Origin: Stenotrophomonas nitritireducens
Lineage (GTDB): Bacteria > Pseudomonadota > Gammaproteobacteria > Xanthomonadales > Xanthomonadaceae
Direction of reading: 5' to 3'
DNA length: 64,000 bases
Assembly: GCF_001431425.1 (NCBI RefSeq)
Contig: NZ_LDJG01000001.1
Coordinates: 124,001 to 188,000 of the forward strand
Position numbers and translations under genes: made by a program. This document shows, piece after piece, positions 16,351 through 26,484 of this stretch (position 1 is the first letter of the stretch; the number at the start of each line of letters is the position of its first letter). The notes under the pieces were generated by a model, which was given only the letters and a program-made list of their open reading frames with translations, was not told where the DNA came from and made no database searches.

Positions 16351-16934
16351 TCGGTCGTCTGCGCGGCATCCTCGCCCACAAGGCTCCCCCGTGGCTGGTG
16401 ATCGACGTGGGCGGCGTCGGCTACGAACTGGAGGCGCCGATGAGCACCTTCTACGACCTGCCCGACATCGGCCGCGAGGTGGTGCTGTTCACCCATTACG
16501 CGCAGAAGGAGGACAGCGTGTCGCTGTACGGCTTCCTGCGCGAAGGCGAGCGGCGGCTGTTCCGCGACGTGCAGAAGGTCACCGGCATCGGCGCGAAGAT
16601 CGCGCTGGCGGTGCTGTCCGGGGTCAGCGTGGACGAGTTCGGCCGGCTGATCCAGACCGGCGACATCACCGCGCTGACCCGCATTCCCGGCATCGGCAAG
16701 AAGACCGCCGAGCGCATGATCGTGGAACTGCGTGACAAGGCGGCCGATTTCTCCGGCGGCGGTTCGCCGATGGCCGGGCCGCTGGCCACCGATCCGGTGT
16801 CCGAAGCGACGGTGGCCCTGCAGCAACTGGGTTACAAACCCGCCGAGGCGGCGAAGATGGCGCGCGATGCGGCGGCCGAGGGCGACGATGTCGCCACGGT
16901 GATCCGCAAGGCGCTGCAATCGGCGCTGCGCTGA
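16347..16934 (+). CDS. ruvA: Holliday-junction DNA helicase subunit RuvA
   Basis: This 195-residue protein binds four-way junctions as a tetramer and loads the RuvB motors. It starts MIGRLRGIL as usual. The two helix-hairpin-helix motifs are visible ([15 protein letters not shown] and [18 protein letters not shown]), and the C-terminal RuvB-contacting domain is present ([20 protein letters not shown]). The ATG overlaps the preceding stop codon. Its partner ruvB is separated from it by kup. Confidence 0.96.
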   Translation: MIGRLRGILAHKAPPWLVIDVGGVGYELEAPMSTFYDLPDIGREVVLFTHYAQKEDSVSLYGFLREGERRLFRDVQKVTGIGAKIALAVLSGVSVDEFGRLIQTGDITALTRIPGIGKKTAERMIVELRDKAADFSGGGSPMAGPLATDPVSEATVALQQLGYKPAEAAKMARDAAAEGDDVATVIRKALQSALR

Positions 16935-16967
16935 CGCATCCCTTCATCCCGGGCGACCGAAACCACC

Positions 16968-18884
16968 ATGTCCCACGCTGCTTCCCAGCCTGAAACCTCC
17001 GGCCACCATGGCAGTCCGGGCGCCGCCGGCGGCCTGGCGCTGATCGTCGGCGCCATCGGCGTCGTGTTCGGCGACATCGGTACCAGCCCGCTGTACACGC
17101 TCAAGGAGGCGTTCTCGCCGCACTACGGCCTGGACAGCGACCACGACACGGTGCTCGGCGTGCTGTCGCTGGCGTTCTGGGCGCTGAACATGGTGGTCAC
17201 GCTCAAGTACGTGACCATCATCATGCGCGCAGACAACGACGGCGAGGGCGGCATCATGGCGCTGATGGCGCTGGCCCAGCGCACCCTGCGCAACGGCTCG
17301 CGCTCGGCCTACGTGGTCGGCATCCTCGGCATCTTCGGCGCCTCGTTGTTCTTCGGCGACGGCGTGATCACCCCGGCCATCACCGTGATGGGCGCGGTCG
17401 AGGGCCTGGAGGTGGCCGCGCCCGGCCTGGGCCGGTTCGTGGTGCCGATCACCCTGGTGGTGCTGGCCATCCTGTTCGCCGCGCAGCGCTTCGGCACCGA
17501 GAAGGTGGGCAAGGTGTTCGGGCCGGTGATGCTGGTCTGGTTCCTGTCGCTGGCGGCGATCGGCATCTGGAACATGATCGCCGCGCCGGAGGTGCTCAAG
17601 GCCTTCAACCCGTGGTGGGCGGTGCGCTTCTTCATGGAGCACGGCTGGCACGGCATCTTCATCTTCGGTGCGGTGGTGCTGGCGGTGACCGGCGGCGAGG
17701 CGCTGTACGCGGACATGGGCCATTTCGGCGCGCCGCCGATCCGCCACGCCTGGTACTTCTTCGTGCTGCCGTGCCTGGTGCTGAACTACCTGGGGCAGGG
17801 CGCGCTGGTGCTGCAGCGGCCGGACGCGGTGGCCAACCCGTTCTTCGAGGCGGTGCCGGGCTGGGCGCTGTACCCGATGATCATCCTGGCGACCATGGCG
17901 GCGGTGATCGCCAGCCAGTCGGTGATCACCGGCGCGTTCTCGGTCTCGCGCCAGGCCATGCAGCTGGGTTACATCCCGCGCATGCGCATCCTGCATACCT
18001 CGCACGACACCATCGGCCAGATCTACATCCCCGGCATCAACTGGGGGCTGGCGCTGATGGTGTTCGGGCTGGTGCTGGCGTTCCGCAGTTCCAGCAACCT
18101 GGCCGTGGCCTACGGTATCTCGGTGTCGGCGACGATGCTGATCGACACCCTGCTGCTGGCGCTGGTGGCGCGCACGCTGTGGCCGCGCGCGCGGCACGGC
18201 ATCGTCGCGCTGTGCGCGGTGTTCTTCATGATCGACCTGGGCTTCGTCATCGCCAACGGCGCCAAGCTGCTGCAGGGCGCCTGGGTGCCGGTGGCGCTGG
18301 GCATCGTGCTGTTCACGATGATGCGCACCTGGCGCCGCGGCCGCGAACTGCTGCGCGATGAGGTGCGCAAGGACGGCATCCGCATCGACACCTTCCTGCC
18401 GGGGCTGATGCTGGCGCCACCGGTACGGGTGCCGGGCACCGCGGTGTTCCTGACCGCCGACCCCACGGTGGTGCCGCATGCGCTGATGCACAACCTCAAG
18501 CACAACAAGGTGCTGCACGAGCGCAACGTGTTCCTGCACGTGGAAACCCTGCCGGTGCCGTACGCGGCGGCGGGGCAGCGGCTGAAGATCGAGCCGGTCG
18601 GCGACGAGTTCTACCGCATCTACGTCCGCTTCGGCTTCATGGAGACGCCCGACGTGCCGCTGGCGCTGATGCGCTCCTGCGACCATGGCGGCGTCTACTT
18701 CGACCCGATGGACACCACGTTCTTCGCCAGCCGCGAGACCATCGTCGCCAGCGCCAACCGCGGCATGCCGGTCTGGCGCGACAAGCTGTTCGCCTTCATG
18801 CACCGCAACGCCGCCCCGGCCACCAACTTCTTCCGCATCCCCGGGAACCGGCTGGTGGAACTGGGCGCACAGGTGGAGATCTGA
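16968..18884 (+). CDS. kup: KUP-family potassium uptake protein
   Basis: This 638-residue inner-membrane K+/H+ symporter has 12 predicted helices and a C-terminal cytoplasmic domain of about 180 residues. It has the hallmark N-terminal [37 protein letters not shown] and [10 protein letters not shown] segments. It lies between ruvA (33 bp upstream) and ruvB (94 bp downstream), breaking the usual ruvAB pair. All on one strand, it may share the ruv transcript, but ruvB seems to have its own promoter. Confidence 0.95.
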   Translation: MSHAASQPETSGHHGSPGAAGGLALIVGAIGVVFGDIGTSPLYTLKEAFSPHYGLDSDHDTVLGVLSLAFWALNMVVTLKYVTIIMRADNDGEGGIMALMALAQRTLRNGSRSAYVVGILGIFGASLFFGDGVITPAITVMGAVEGLEVAAPGLGRFVVPITLVVLAILFAAQRFGTEKVGKVFGPVMLVWFLSLAAIGIWNMIAAPEVLKAFNPWWAVRFFMEHGWHGIFIFGAVVLAVTGGEALYADMGHFGAPPIRHAWYFFVLPCLVLNYLGQGALVLQRPDAVANPFFEAVPGWALYPMIILATMAAVIASQSVITGAFSVSRQAMQLGYIPRMRILHTSHDTIGQIYIPGINWGLALMVFGLVLAFRSSSNLAVAYGISVSATMLIDTLLLALVARTLWPRARHGIVALCAVFFMIDLGFVIANGAKLLQGAWVPVALGIVLFTMMRTWRRGRELLRDEVRKDGIRIDTFLPGLMLAPPVRVPGTAVFLTADPTVVPHALMHNLKHNKVLHERNVFLHVETLPVPYAAAGQRLKIEPVGDEFYRIYVRFGFMETPDVPLALMRSCDHGGVYFDPMDTTFFASRETIVASANRGMPVWRDKLFAFMHRNAAPATNFFRIPGNRLVELGAQVEI

Positions 18885-18966
18885 TGGGGCAGGGCATCGG
18901 GCGCCGCGTGCGGCGCGAAGGCGTCGATGGGCGCCTCCGTTCCACGCGCCGTTGCCGCTTCTCCGC

Positions 18967-18972
18967 CATAAT
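18967..18972 (+). promoter_or_regulatory. -10 element of ruvB, predicting a leaderless transcript
   Basis: CATAAT ends 6 bases before the ruvB ATG at 18979; the intervening bases CCGCGC contain no ribosome-binding site. It suggests separate, leaderless transcription of ruvB. Confidence 0.45.
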
Positions 18973-18978
18973 CCGCGC

Positions 18979-20019
18979 ATGACCGAAAACCGCATCATCG
19001 CCGCCGGCGCCACCCGCGAAGACGACGCTGCCGATGCCAGCATCCGCCCGCGCCGCCTGGCCGACTATCTCGGCCAGGCGCCGGTGCGCGAGCAGCTGGA
19101 CATCTACATCCAGGCGGCGAAGTCGCGCAGCGAGGCGCTGGACCACGTGCTGATCTTCGGCCCGCCCGGGCTGGGCAAGACCACGCTGAGCCACGTGATC
19201 GCCAACGAACTGGGCGTGGGCCTGCGGGTGACCTCCGGGCCGGTGATCGAGAAGGCCGGCGACCTGGCCGCGCTGCTGACCAACCTGCAGCCGTACGACG
19301 TGCTGTTCGTGGACGAGATCCATCGCCTGTCGCCGGTGGTCGAGGAAGTGCTGTACCCGGCAATGGAAGACTTCCAGATCGACATCATGATCGGCGAGGG
19401 CCCGGCCGCGCGCTCGATCAAGCTCGACCTGCCGCCGTTCACCCTGATCGGCGCCACCACCCGCGCCGGTCTGCTGACCGCGCCGCTGCGCGACCGCTTC
19501 GGCATCGTGCAGCGGCTGGAGTTCTATTCGACCGAGGAGCTGACCCGCATCGTGCGCCGCTCGGCGGTCATCCTCGGCATCGATTGCAGCGCCGAGGGCG
19601 CCGGCGAGATCGCGCGCCGCTCGCGCGGTACCCCGCGCATCGCCAACCGCCTGCTGCGGCGCGTGCGCGACTATGCCCAGGTCAAGGCCGGCGGCCACAT
19701 CGACCAGGCCGTGGCGCAGGCCGCGATGCAGATGCTCAAGGTCGATCCGGAAGGCTTCGACGAGCTGGACCGGCGCCTGCTGCGCACCCTGGTGGAGTAT
19801 TTCGACGGCGGTCCGGTCGGCATCGAATCGCTGGCCGCGGCACTGTCGGAGGAGCGCGGCACGCTGGAAGACGTGGTCGAACCCTACCTGATCCAGCAGG
19901 GCTTCCTGGTGCGCACCGCACGCGGTCGCATGGCCACCCACAAGGCCTACCGGCACATGGGCCTGAAGCCCAAGGCCGCGCCGGCCGACCTGTTCGTGGA
20001 GCAGCCCGATGTCGATTGA
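18979..20019 (+). CDS. ruvB: Holliday-junction branch-migration ATPase RuvB
   Basis: This 346-residue AAA+ motor forms hexameric rings that pump DNA through the RuvA-bound junction. It has Walker A (GPPGLGKTT), Walker B (LFVDEIHRL), sensor 1 ([21 protein letters not shown]) and the C-terminal winged helix ([22 protein letters not shown]). It starts MTENRIIA. The last 11 bases overlap ybgC, so ruvB is coupled to the tol operon. Confidence 0.96.
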   Translation: MTENRIIAAGATREDDAADASIRPRRLADYLGQAPVREQLDIYIQAAKSRSEALDHVLIFGPPGLGKTTLSHVIANELGVGLRVTSGPVIEKAGDLAALLTNLQPYDVLFVDEIHRLSPVVEEVLYPAMEDFQIDIMIGEGPAARSIKLDLPPFTLIGATTRAGLLTAPLRDRFGIVQRLEFYSTEELTRIVRRSAVILGIDCSAEGAGEIARRSRGTPRIANRLLRRVRDYAQVKAGGHIDQAVAQAAMQMLKVDPEGFDELDRRLLRTLVEYFDGGPVGIESLAAALSEERGTLEDVVEPYLIQQGFLVRTARGRMATHKAYRHMGLKPKAAPADLFVEQPDVD

Positions 20020-20440
20020 GGCCCGGTTCAGTTGGCCGACACGCATCTATTGGGAAGATACCGACGCTGGCGGCGTGGTCTACCACGCACGCTACGTGGC
20101 CTTCATGGAACGCGCGCGCACCGAATGGATGCGGGCGATGGGCTATGGGCAGGAAGCCATGCGCAGTGGCGAAGGACAGGTGTTCGTGGTCCGCGCGATG
20201 ACGCTGGATTTCCTCAAGCCGGCCAGGCTGGACGATGCGTTGCAGACCACGGTGGAACTGCTGCATTGCCGCCGCGCCAGCCTGGTGATCGGCCAGGCGG
20301 TGCTGCGCGACGGCCTGCCGCTGGTGACCGCGCAGGTGCGCCTGGCCGCGGTCGGGGCCCGCGATTTCCGGCCGCAGGCCATGGACGACACGCTGTACGC
20401 CACGCTCAAACAGTTCGAAACCCAACACGCGCAAGATTGA
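20009..20440 (+). CDS. ybgC: Tol-Pal-associated acyl-CoA thioesterase YbgC
   Basis: This 143-residue hot-dog-fold thioesterase has the 4-hydroxybenzoyl-CoA thioesterase pattern: [31 protein letters not shown], with the catalytic Asp in EDTDAGG. It hydrolyses acyl-CoA thioesters in the cytoplasm and is a standard first gene of tol-pal operons. It overlaps ruvB by 11 bases and is followed 10 bp later by tolQ. Confidence 0.93.
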   Translation: MSIEARFSWPTRIYWEDTDAGGVVYHARYVAFMERARTEWMRAMGYGQEAMRSGEGQVFVVRAMTLDFLKPARLDDALQTTVELLHCRRASLVIGQAVLRDGLPLVTAQVRLAAVGARDFRPQAMDDTLYATLKQFETQHAQD

Positions 20441-20450
20441 GGAACATCGG

Positions 20451-21224
20451 ATGATCGCTTTGCTTCTGGCCCTGCAGGCCACCGTGACCGAGGCGCTGCC
20501 GGCGGATGTCAGCGCCGCCGCGGCGCAGACCGTGGCCCGCGCCAGCCATGGCGGCATCAACTACCTGGACCTGATGCTCAAGGCCAGCATCCCGGTCAAG
20601 CTGATCGTGCTGCTGCTGCTGGCCGGCTCGTTCATCAGCTGGGTGATCATTTTCCGCAAGGCGCGCGTGTTCAAGGCCGCCGACCGCGCCGCCGACGACT
20701 TCGAGAACCGCTTCTGGTCCGGCGCCGACCTCGGCAAGCTGTATGCCTCGGCCGCCGACCGCAACCGCTCGGTCGATGGCCTGGAGGCGATCTTCGAGTC
20801 CGGCTTCCGCGAGTACAGCCGCCTGAACGGCCGCCGCGGGCTGGACAGCCGCACCCAGCTGGAAGGCACCCAGCGCGCCATGCGCACCACCTTCGCCCGC
20901 GAGGTCGACGGGCTGGAGCGCAACCTGGAACTGCTGGCCAACATCGGCTCCAACGCCCCGTACGTGGGCCTGGTCGGCACCGTGTTCGGCATCATGGTGA
21001 CCATGCACGACATGATTAGCAGCGGCGAGCAGGCCGGCATCGCCTCGGTCGCGCCCGGCATCTCCGAGGCGCTGTTCGCCACCGCCATCGGCCTGTTCGT
21101 GGCGATCCCGGCGACGTGGGCCTACAACCGCTTCACCACCCGCGTGGAACGGCTGTCGGTGCGCTACGAGACCTTCGCCGAGGAGTTCAGCTCGATCCTG
21201 CAGCGCCAGTCCGGCGAAGAGTAA
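20451..21224 (+). CDS. tolQ: Tol-Pal proton-channel subunit TolQ
   Basis: This 257-residue inner-membrane protein, with TolR, forms the proton-driven motor of the Tol-Pal system, which keeps the outer membrane attached during division. Three helices are visible: about residues 45-67 (IPVKLIVLLLLAGSFISWVIIF), then a cytoplasmic loop, then the pair starting NIGSNAPYVGLVGTVFGIM and LFATAIGLFVAIPATWAYN. GAGGAACATCGG before the ATG provides the ribosome-binding site. Confidence 0.95.
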   Translation: MIALLLALQATVTEALPADVSAAAAQTVARASHGGINYLDLMLKASIPVKLIVLLLLAGSFISWVIIFRKARVFKAADRAADDFENRFWSGADLGKLYASAADRNRSVDGLEAIFESGFREYSRLNGRRGLDSRTQLEGTQRAMRTTFAREVDGLERNLELLANIGSNAPYVGLVGTVFGIMVTMHDMISSGEQAGIASVAPGISEALFATAIGLFVAIPATWAYNRFTTRVERLSVRYETFAEEFSSILQRQSGEE

Positions 21225-21230
21225 GCGGCC

Positions 21231-21659
21231 ATGATCTCCGGCATTTCCCGGCGCAAGCGCCGCAAGCTCAAGTCCGAGATCAACGTCGTGCCGTACATCG
21301 ACGTGATGCTGGTGCTGTTGATCATCTTCATGGTGACCGCGCCGCTGCTCACGCTCAGCTTCGAGGTCGACCTGCCGACCTCCAACGCCAAGGCGCTGGA
21401 GAGCAAACAGGACCCGGTCATCGTCTCGGTGCTGGCCGACGGGCAGCTGAGCCTGAAGCTGCCCGACGCCAAGACCCCCGAGCGCATGGAGCCGGCCGCG
21501 CTGCAGGCGCAGCTGGGCGCGATGGCCTCGCAGGACAAGAACCTGCGGGTGATCGTCGCCGCCGACCGCAGCGTGACCTATGAAAAGGTCGTGTCCGCGA
21601 TGGACGTGATCAAGGCGGCGAAGATCGAAAAGGTGGGTCTGGCGACCGATGCACGCTGA
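21231..21659 (+). CDS. tolR: Tol-Pal motor subunit TolR
   Basis: This 142-residue ExbD/TolR protein has one N-terminal membrane helix containing the proton-path Asp (VVPYIDVMLVLLIIFMVTAPLL) and a periplasmic domain (VIVAADRSVTYEKVVSAMDVIKAA). It starts 6 bp after tolQ and overlaps tolA by 11 bases. Confidence 0.95.
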   Translation: MISGISRRKRRKLKSEINVVPYIDVMLVLLIIFMVTAPLLTLSFEVDLPTSNAKALESKQDPVIVSVLADGQLSLKLPDAKTPERMEPAALQAQLGAMASQDKNLRVIVAADRSVTYEKVVSAMDVIKAAKIEKVGLATDAR

Positions 21660-22725
21660 CGCTCTGCCTCCGCCGCGCGACCCCGGCAACGAATGGGGCC
21701 TGCCCGTCGTACTGGCGTTGCTGGTGCACGTGCTGGTCGCGCTGGTGTTCATCGTGGCCTGGCTGTGGTCGCCTTCGCGCAGCACCGAAGCCGCCGCCGG
21801 CGACCCGGCGGTGGAGGCCAGCCTGGAGCTGTCTGCGGCTGAAGCCGCGGCCGCGCGCAGCGCGCTGCGCGCCTCGGAGAAACTGCCGCCGCTGCCCGAG
21901 CCGGTACAGGACGTGCAGCCCGAGCCGGTACCGGAAGACACGGTCCCGCCGCCGCAGCCGATCCCCGAGCCGCGGCCGCAGGACGCGCCCACGCCGCAGC
22001 AGCACAACGCGCAGGAACGCATCGCCCAGCCGGACACGGTCGATCAGGAGCGGGTCAGCGCGCTGGCCATCGCCGAAGAGAAGGCCAGGCAGGAGCAGGA
22101 GGCCAAGCGCCGCCAGGAACAGATCGACCTGACCGAGCGCAAGCGCGTGGAAGAGGCCGAGCAGAAACTGCGCCTGGCCAAGCAACAGGAAGAAGCCGAC
22201 CGGCAGAAGAAGCTGGCCGACGAACAGCGCAAGGCCAACGAGGCCAAGGCCGAACAGGAGCGCCAGCAGAAGATCGCCGAGATCCGCCGCAAGCGCGAGC
22301 AGGCCGAGCGCGAGGTCAAGCTTGCCGAGCAGCGCCAGCGCCAGGTGGCCGATGCCCAGGCGCGTGCGCAGGCCGCCTCGTCCAGCGCCTCGCCGGGCAG
22401 CGCCGCGCCGCAGGCATCGCCGGGGCAGGGCGGCACCAGCAACGACCTGACCGCCAAATACGCCGCGGCGATCCAGCAGGCGGTGCTCAACCAGTGGGTG
22501 CGGCCGGACAGCATTCCGCGCGGCCAGCGCTGCCGCCTGACCATCCGCCAGCTGCCCGGTGGCGAGGTGGTCGAGGTGCAGTTCGCCGCCGGCTGCCCGT
22601 ACGACGATGCCGGCCGGCGTTCGGTCGAGGCGGCGGTGCTCCGCGCCCAGCCCCTGCCGTACCGCGGTTTCGAATCGGTGTTCCAGCGCACGCTGAACTT
22701 CACCTTCGAAGCGCAGGACCGCTGA
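21649..22725 (+). CDS. tolA: Tol-Pal bridging protein TolA
   Basis: This 358-residue protein has a membrane helix ([20 protein letters not shown], about 17-36), a Pro-rich stretch and a long charged coiled coil (about 130-245, [18 protein letters not shown]... type). A C-terminal globular domain ([22 protein letters not shown] to the end) contacts TolB, Pal and porins. It spans the periplasm and transmits motor force to the outer membrane. The two C-terminal domain cysteines are kept. Confidence 0.93.
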   Translation: MHADALPPPRDPGNEWGLPVVLALLVHVLVALVFIVAWLWSPSRSTEAAAGDPAVEASLELSAAEAAAARSALRASEKLPPLPEPVQDVQPEPVPEDTVPPPQPIPEPRPQDAPTPQQHNAQERIAQPDTVDQERVSALAIAEEKARQEQEAKRRQEQIDLTERKRVEEAEQKLRLAKQQEEADRQKKLADEQRKANEAKAEQERQQKIAEIRRKREQAEREVKLAEQRQRQVADAQARAQAASSSASPGSAAPQASPGQGGTSNDLTAKYAAAIQQAVLNQWVRPDSIPRGQRCRLTIRQLPGGEVVEVQFAAGCPYDDAGRRSVEAAVLRAQPLPYRGFESVFQRTLNFTFEAQDR

Positions 22726-22730
22726 ATCGC

Positions 22731-22747
22731 GGCGGCTTCACGCCGCC
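22731..22747 (+). other. Hairpin between tolA and tolB
   Basis: A perfect 6-bp stem GGCGGC / GCCGCC with a 5-base loop lies 5 bases after the tolA stop. There is no T-run. The 176-bp gap may also hold a tolB promoter (an AT-richer stretch around 22810-22850). The hairpin could partly terminate or stabilise the ybgC-tolQRA mRNA. Confidence 0.45.
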
Positions 22748-22901
22748 ATCGGCACCTTTGATGGCGCCTCGCGCCCGGGCTGCCGGCGCCGTATACGGTG
22801 CCGGGGCTGGATTTCACGGAATTTTCGTTCACGATTGCGAAAATGTTCATCCGCCTGCTGCTATCCCTTGTCCCCCTGTTCATCCGATCGTTGAGCACTC
22901 C

Positions 22902-24221
22902 ATGAAGAAACCGCTTCGCTGGCTGGCCGCCCTGACCGCACTGCTGTTGCCCATCGTGGCGATGGCGCAGCAGAAGGGGCTGGAAATCGACATCATTGGC
23001 GGCAACGCCTCGGCCCTGCCGATCACCGTGGTGCCCATGCCCTACCAGGGCAGCGCCGGTGCGCCGGCCACGGACGTCGCGGCGGTGGTGCGTTCGGACC
23101 TGGACCGTTCGGGCCAGTTCCGCGCGTTGCCGGAGGCGCAGATCGTCGAACGCCCGACCCGCGGCAGCGAAGTGCAGTACCCGACCTGGCGCGCGCTCAA
23201 GCAGGATTACCTGGTCGTCGGCCGCGTGCTCGACGCCGGCGCCGGCGCCTACCGCGTCGAATACGAGCTGTTCGACGTGGCCAAGGGCGAGCGCATGCTC
23301 GGCCTGGCGATGACCGCACGCTCCAATGCGATGCGCGACGTCGCCCACCAGATGGCCGACGCCATCTACGAGAAGATCACCGGCGTGCGCGGCGCGTTCT
23401 GGACCCGCATCGCCTACATCACCGCCAGCGGCCGCGGCGACGCCATGCGCTACGCGCTGATGGTGGCCGATTCGGACGGCTACAACCCGCAGACCATCGT
23501 GCGCTCGGCCGAGCCGCTGCTGTCGCCGTCATGGAGTCCGGACGGCAACCGCCTGGCCTATGTCAGTTTCGAGCGCGGCAATTCGGCCATCTACATCCAG
23601 AACATCTCCACCGGCGCGCGCGAACTGATCGCCAGCTTCCGCGGCATCAACAGCGCCCCGGCGTTCTCCCCGGACGGCCGCCGGCTGGCATTGACCCTCT
23701 CGCGCAGCGGCAACCCCGAGATCTACGTGATGGACCTGGGCAGCAAGCAGCTGACCCAGCTGACCAACCACTTCGCCATCGATACCGAGCCGACCTGGAG
23801 CGCGGACGGCAACACCATCTACTTCACCTCCGACCGTGGCGGCCGCCCGCAGATCTACCAGGTGCCTTCGTCCGGCGGCAGCGCCAGCCGCGTGACCTTC
23901 CAGGGCAACTACAACGCCAAGGTGTCCGTGTCCTATGACGGCAAGAAACTGGCAATGGCGCAGGGCAGCGGCAACAGCTACAAGATCGCGTTGATGGACA
24001 GCAGCCTGGGTTCGCCGCGCTGGAGCACGCTGTCGCCGGGTTCGCTGGACGAGTCGCCCAGCTTCGCCCCCAATGCGGGCATGATCCTGTATGCCGCCCG
24101 CGAGGGCGGACGTGGTGTGCTGTATGCGGTATCGGCCGACGCGCGGGTCCGCCAGCGCCTGGTCCTGGCGGACGGCGATGTGCGCGAGCCCGCATGGGGT
24201 CCCTACCGTACCGCGCGTTGA
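22902..24221 (+). CDS. tolB: Tol-Pal beta-propeller protein TolB
   Basis: This 439-residue periplasmic protein has a signal peptide (to about residue 21), an N-terminal domain (about 22-165) and a six-blade beta-propeller. The propeller is visible as repeated [39 protein letters not shown] and [13 protein letters not shown] segments. TolB shuttles between Pal and TolA. The start was placed at the ATG before the signal peptide [16 protein letters not shown]; longer readings begin inside the gap. Confidence 0.95.
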   Translation: MKKPLRWLAALTALLLPIVAMAQQKGLEIDIIGGNASALPITVVPMPYQGSAGAPATDVAAVVRSDLDRSGQFRALPEAQIVERPTRGSEVQYPTWRALKQDYLVVGRVLDAGAGAYRVEYELFDVAKGERMLGLAMTARSNAMRDVAHQMADAIYEKITGVRGAFWTRIAYITASGRGDAMRYALMVADSDGYNPQTIVRSAEPLLSPSWSPDGNRLAYVSFERGNSAIYIQNISTGARELIASFRGINSAPAFSPDGRRLALTLSRSGNPEIYVMDLGSKQLTQLTNHFAIDTEPTWSADGNTIYFTSDRGGRPQIYQVPSSGGSASRVTFQGNYNAKVSVSYDGKKLAMAQGSGNSYKIALMDSSLGSPRWSTLSPGSLDESPSFAPNAGMILYAAREGGRGVLYAVSADARVRQRLVLADGDVREPAWGPYRTAR

Positions 24222-24283
24222 TTAAATGTTAATATCCCACCCGCATTAATCCCAATCATTGGCTCAGGAGCCTCAGGTACCCC
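24222..24283 (+). promoter_or_regulatory. AT-rich stretch, possible pal promoter
   Basis: The 62 bp between tolB and pal are markedly AT-rich for this genome and contain TTGATT (24218-24223), TTAATAT and ATTAAT. A separate pal promoter, as found in other tol-pal clusters, is plausible. No single -35/-10 pair is clearly best. CTCAGGAGCC supplies the ribosome-binding site. Confidence 0.3.
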
Positions 24284-24802
24284 ATGAACAAGTCCACTCG
24301 CGTTCTGCTTGTTTCGCTGCTGTCGGTTGCCGCGCTGGCGGGCTGCTCGAAGAAGGTCAAGGAGCAGCCGGTTGCACCGGTCGACAACGGCCCCGCCACC
24401 ACCCAGCCGAGTGGCCCGTCGACCTCCGGCCTGTACGGCCCGGGCGACCTGGACACCGACGCCTGCCTGCGCCAGCGCGTTGTCTACTTCGACTTCGACA
24501 AGGAAGAAGTGAAGTCCGAGTTCCAGGCCATCATGGCCTGCCACGCCAAGTACCTGCGTGACCGTCCGTCCTCGCGCATCACCCTGCAGGGCCACACCGA
24601 CGAGCGCGGCAGCCGCGCCTACAACCAGGCCCTGGGCGAGCGTCGTGGCAATGCCGTGAACTCGGCCCTGCAGGCCAACGGTGGCTCGGCTTCGCAGCTG
24701 ACCGTCGTGTCCTACGGCGAAGAGCGTCCGGTCTGCACCGAGTCGAGCGAGTCCTGCTGGTCGCAGAACCGTCGCGTCGAAATCGTCTACACCGCGCAGT
24801 AA
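24284..24802 (+). CDS. pal: Peptidoglycan-associated lipoprotein Pal
   Basis: This 172-residue outer-membrane lipoprotein has a signal with lipobox LAGC (Cys21 to be lipidated), a Pro/Thr-rich linker and an OmpA-like peptidoglycan-binding domain (VYFDFDKEEVKSEF; LQGHTDERGSRAYNQALGERR; NRRVEIVY). It anchors the outer membrane to the wall and is the target of TolB. Two extra Cys near the C-terminus (VCTESSESC) could form a disulfide. Confidence 0.96.
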   Translation: MNKSTRVLLVSLLSVAALAGCSKKVKEQPVAPVDNGPATTQPSGPSTSGLYGPGDLDTDACLRQRVVYFDFDKEEVKSEFQAIMACHAKYLRDRPSSRITLQGHTDERGSRAYNQALGERRGNAVNSALQANGGSASQLTVVSYGEERPVCTESSESCWSQNRRVEIVYTAQ

Positions 24803-24805
24803 TCG

Positions 24806-25606
24806 ATGCGTACCGGCATCAAGACGATGATGCTCGTGGTTGCGGCAGCCCTGGTGGCTGCCGCACCCGCCCATGCCCAGCGGCAGAGCCTGGCCGACCG
24901 CGTCGGCGCACTGGAACAGCAGGTCCAGAACAGCCAGGCCAACACCGACATGCTCAACCAGCTGCAGCAGCTGCGCAGCCAGATGCAGGCGCTGCAGGGC
25001 ACGATCGAGCAGCTCCAGCATGAGAACGAACAGCTCAAGCAGCGCAACCGGGACCAGTACCTGGACCTGGACGGGCGGCTGAACCGCATCGAAGGCGGCG
25101 TGGAGCAGACGGGTACGCCCGCCCTGCCGGCGCCACCCGCCACCGCCAAGCCGGCGGCAGCGGCCGAGAAGACCCCGACCGTGCGCGGCGATGCCGGCGC
25201 GGTCGCCGCGGCGGGCGACGAGCGGAGCGCCTACAACGTGGCCTTCGACGCGCTCAAGGCCGGCAGATACGACGAGTCGGCGCGTCTTTTCCAGGGTTTC
25301 CTGGAGCAGTATCCCAACGGCGTCTATACCCCCAACGCGCTGTACTGGCTGGGCGAGAGCTATTACGCCACCCGCAATTTCCAGCTGGCCGAGGCGCAGT
25401 TCCGCGACCTGGTCGCGCGCTATCCGACCCACGACAAGGCCGCCGGCGGCCTGTTGAAGCTGGGCCTGTCCCAGTTCGGCCAGGGCGATGCGGCCAAGGC
25501 CGAGCAGACGCTCGAGCAGGTCGCCACGCGGTTCCCGGGCAGCGATGCCGCGCGTACCGCGCAGGACCGCCTGCAGTCGATCCGGCTCGGCCAGCAGATC
25601 CGCTGA
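24806..25606 (+). CDS. cpoB: Cell-division coordinator CpoB (YbgF)
   Basis: This 266-residue periplasmic protein has a signal peptide, an N-terminal trimerising coiled coil (about 25-95, Gln/Leu-rich QLQQLRSQMQALQGTIEQL) and a C-terminal TPR domain (NVAFDALKAGRYDESARLFQGFL; GVYTPNALYWLGESYYATRNF; TAQDRLQSIR). CpoB links Tol-Pal to PBP1B activity during division. A PBP1B gene (mrcB) lies elsewhere in this window at 47343. The gene follows pal by 3 bp. Confidence 0.93.
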   Translation: MRTGIKTMMLVVAAALVAAAPAHAQRQSLADRVGALEQQVQNSQANTDMLNQLQQLRSQMQALQGTIEQLQHENEQLKQRNRDQYLDLDGRLNRIEGGVEQTGTPALPAPPATAKPAAAAEKTPTVRGDAGAVAAAGDERSAYNVAFDALKAGRYDESARLFQGFLEQYPNGVYTPNALYWLGESYYATRNFQLAEAQFRDLVARYPTHDKAAGGLLKLGLSQFGQGDAAKAEQTLEQVATRFPGSDAARTAQDRLQSIRLGQQIR

Positions 25607-25627
25607 GTCCGGCGGATGCGCATCCGC

Positions 25628-25650
25628 GCAGCCGGGCCTTGCCCGGCTGC
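25628..25650 (+). terminator. Terminator hairpin after cpoB
   Basis: Perfect 10-bp stem GCAGCCGGGC / GCCCGGCTGC with a 3-base loop, followed by GTTCGTTTAC. The T-run is weak, but strength and position just after the last tol-pal gene support transcription termination. Confidence 0.6.
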
Positions 25651-25695
25651 GTTCGTTTACGGCGTGAGTGAAGCCGCCGCCCGTTCCATCCAGAA

Positions 25696-26409
25696 GTGCC
25701 CGACATGACCGCCGTCGTTTCCCCTTCCAGCGCCGCCGCCACGCCCAGCGAGATCGTGCAGTCGCCGTTGCCGCGGCTGAAGATCACCGAGATCTTCCTT
25801 TCCCTGCAGGGCGAGGCGGACACCGCCGGTTGGCCGACGGTGTTCGTGCGCCTGACCGGCTGCCCGCTGCGCTGCGTTTACTGCGACACCGAGTACGCCT
25901 TCCATGGCGGGCAGTGGCGCGATATCGACGACATCGTCGCCGAGGTGCTGGGCCATGGCGTGCGCCATGTCTGCGTGACCGGTGGCGAGCCATTGGCGCA
26001 GAAGCGCTGCCTGGTGCTGCTGCGCGCGCTGTGCGACGCGGGGCTGGATGTCTCGCTGGAGACCTCCGGCGCGCTGGACGTCGGCGGCGTCGATCCGCGC
26101 GTGTCGCGCGTGGTCGACCTGAAGACCCCCGGCTCGGGCGAGATGGCGCGCAACCGGCTGGAGAACCTGCCGCTGCTGAACGCGCGCGACCAGCTCAAGT
26201 TCGTGCTCTGCGACCGTGCCGATTACGAATGGGCGCGGGACATGGTCGCCGCGCAGCGCCTGCATGAGCGCTGCATGATGCTGTTCTCGCCGTGCAAGGA
26301 CCGGCTGGATGCGCGCGAACTGGCCGACTGGATCGTCGCCGACCGCCTGCCGGTGCGCTTCCAGATGCAGCTGCACAAGATCCTCTGGAACGACGAGCCG
26401 GGCAGGTAG
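25696..26409 (+). CDS. queE: 7-carboxy-7-deazaguanine synthase QueE
   Basis: This 237-residue radical-SAM enzyme converts 6-carboxy-tetrahydropterin to 7-carboxy-7-deazaguanine in the preQ0/queuosine pathway. It has the Cys motif CPLRCVYCD (C-x3-C-x2-C), preceded by EIFLSLQGEADTAGWPTVFVRLTG. VTGGEPLAQKRC for SAM binding and the C-terminal LHKILWNDEPG are typical of proteobacterial QueE. Start is ATG 25696 or 25705; the N-terminal 25 residues are not conserved. It pairs with queC 75 bp downstream. Confidence 0.93.
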   Translation: MPDMTAVVSPSSAAATPSEIVQSPLPRLKITEIFLSLQGEADTAGWPTVFVRLTGCPLRCVYCDTEYAFHGGQWRDIDDIVAEVLGHGVRHVCVTGGEPLAQKRCLVLLRALCDAGLDVSLETSGALDVGGVDPRVSRVVDLKTPGSGEMARNRLENLPLLNARDQLKFVLCDRADYEWARDMVAAQRLHERCMMLFSPCKDRLDARELADWIVADRLPVRFQMQLHKILWNDEPGR

Positions 26410-26484
26410 CCGGGCCGTCGTTTCGACTTTGTACCGGCGCGGGACAGCGTGCTGGCGTTCCCTCCCCAACCGGAATATCACTCC

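Noticed and set aside
26410-26484. PreQ1 or similar riboswitch before queC
   Set aside because: The 75-bp gap shows no recognisable preQ1 aptamer; queE and queC are simply adjacent genes.
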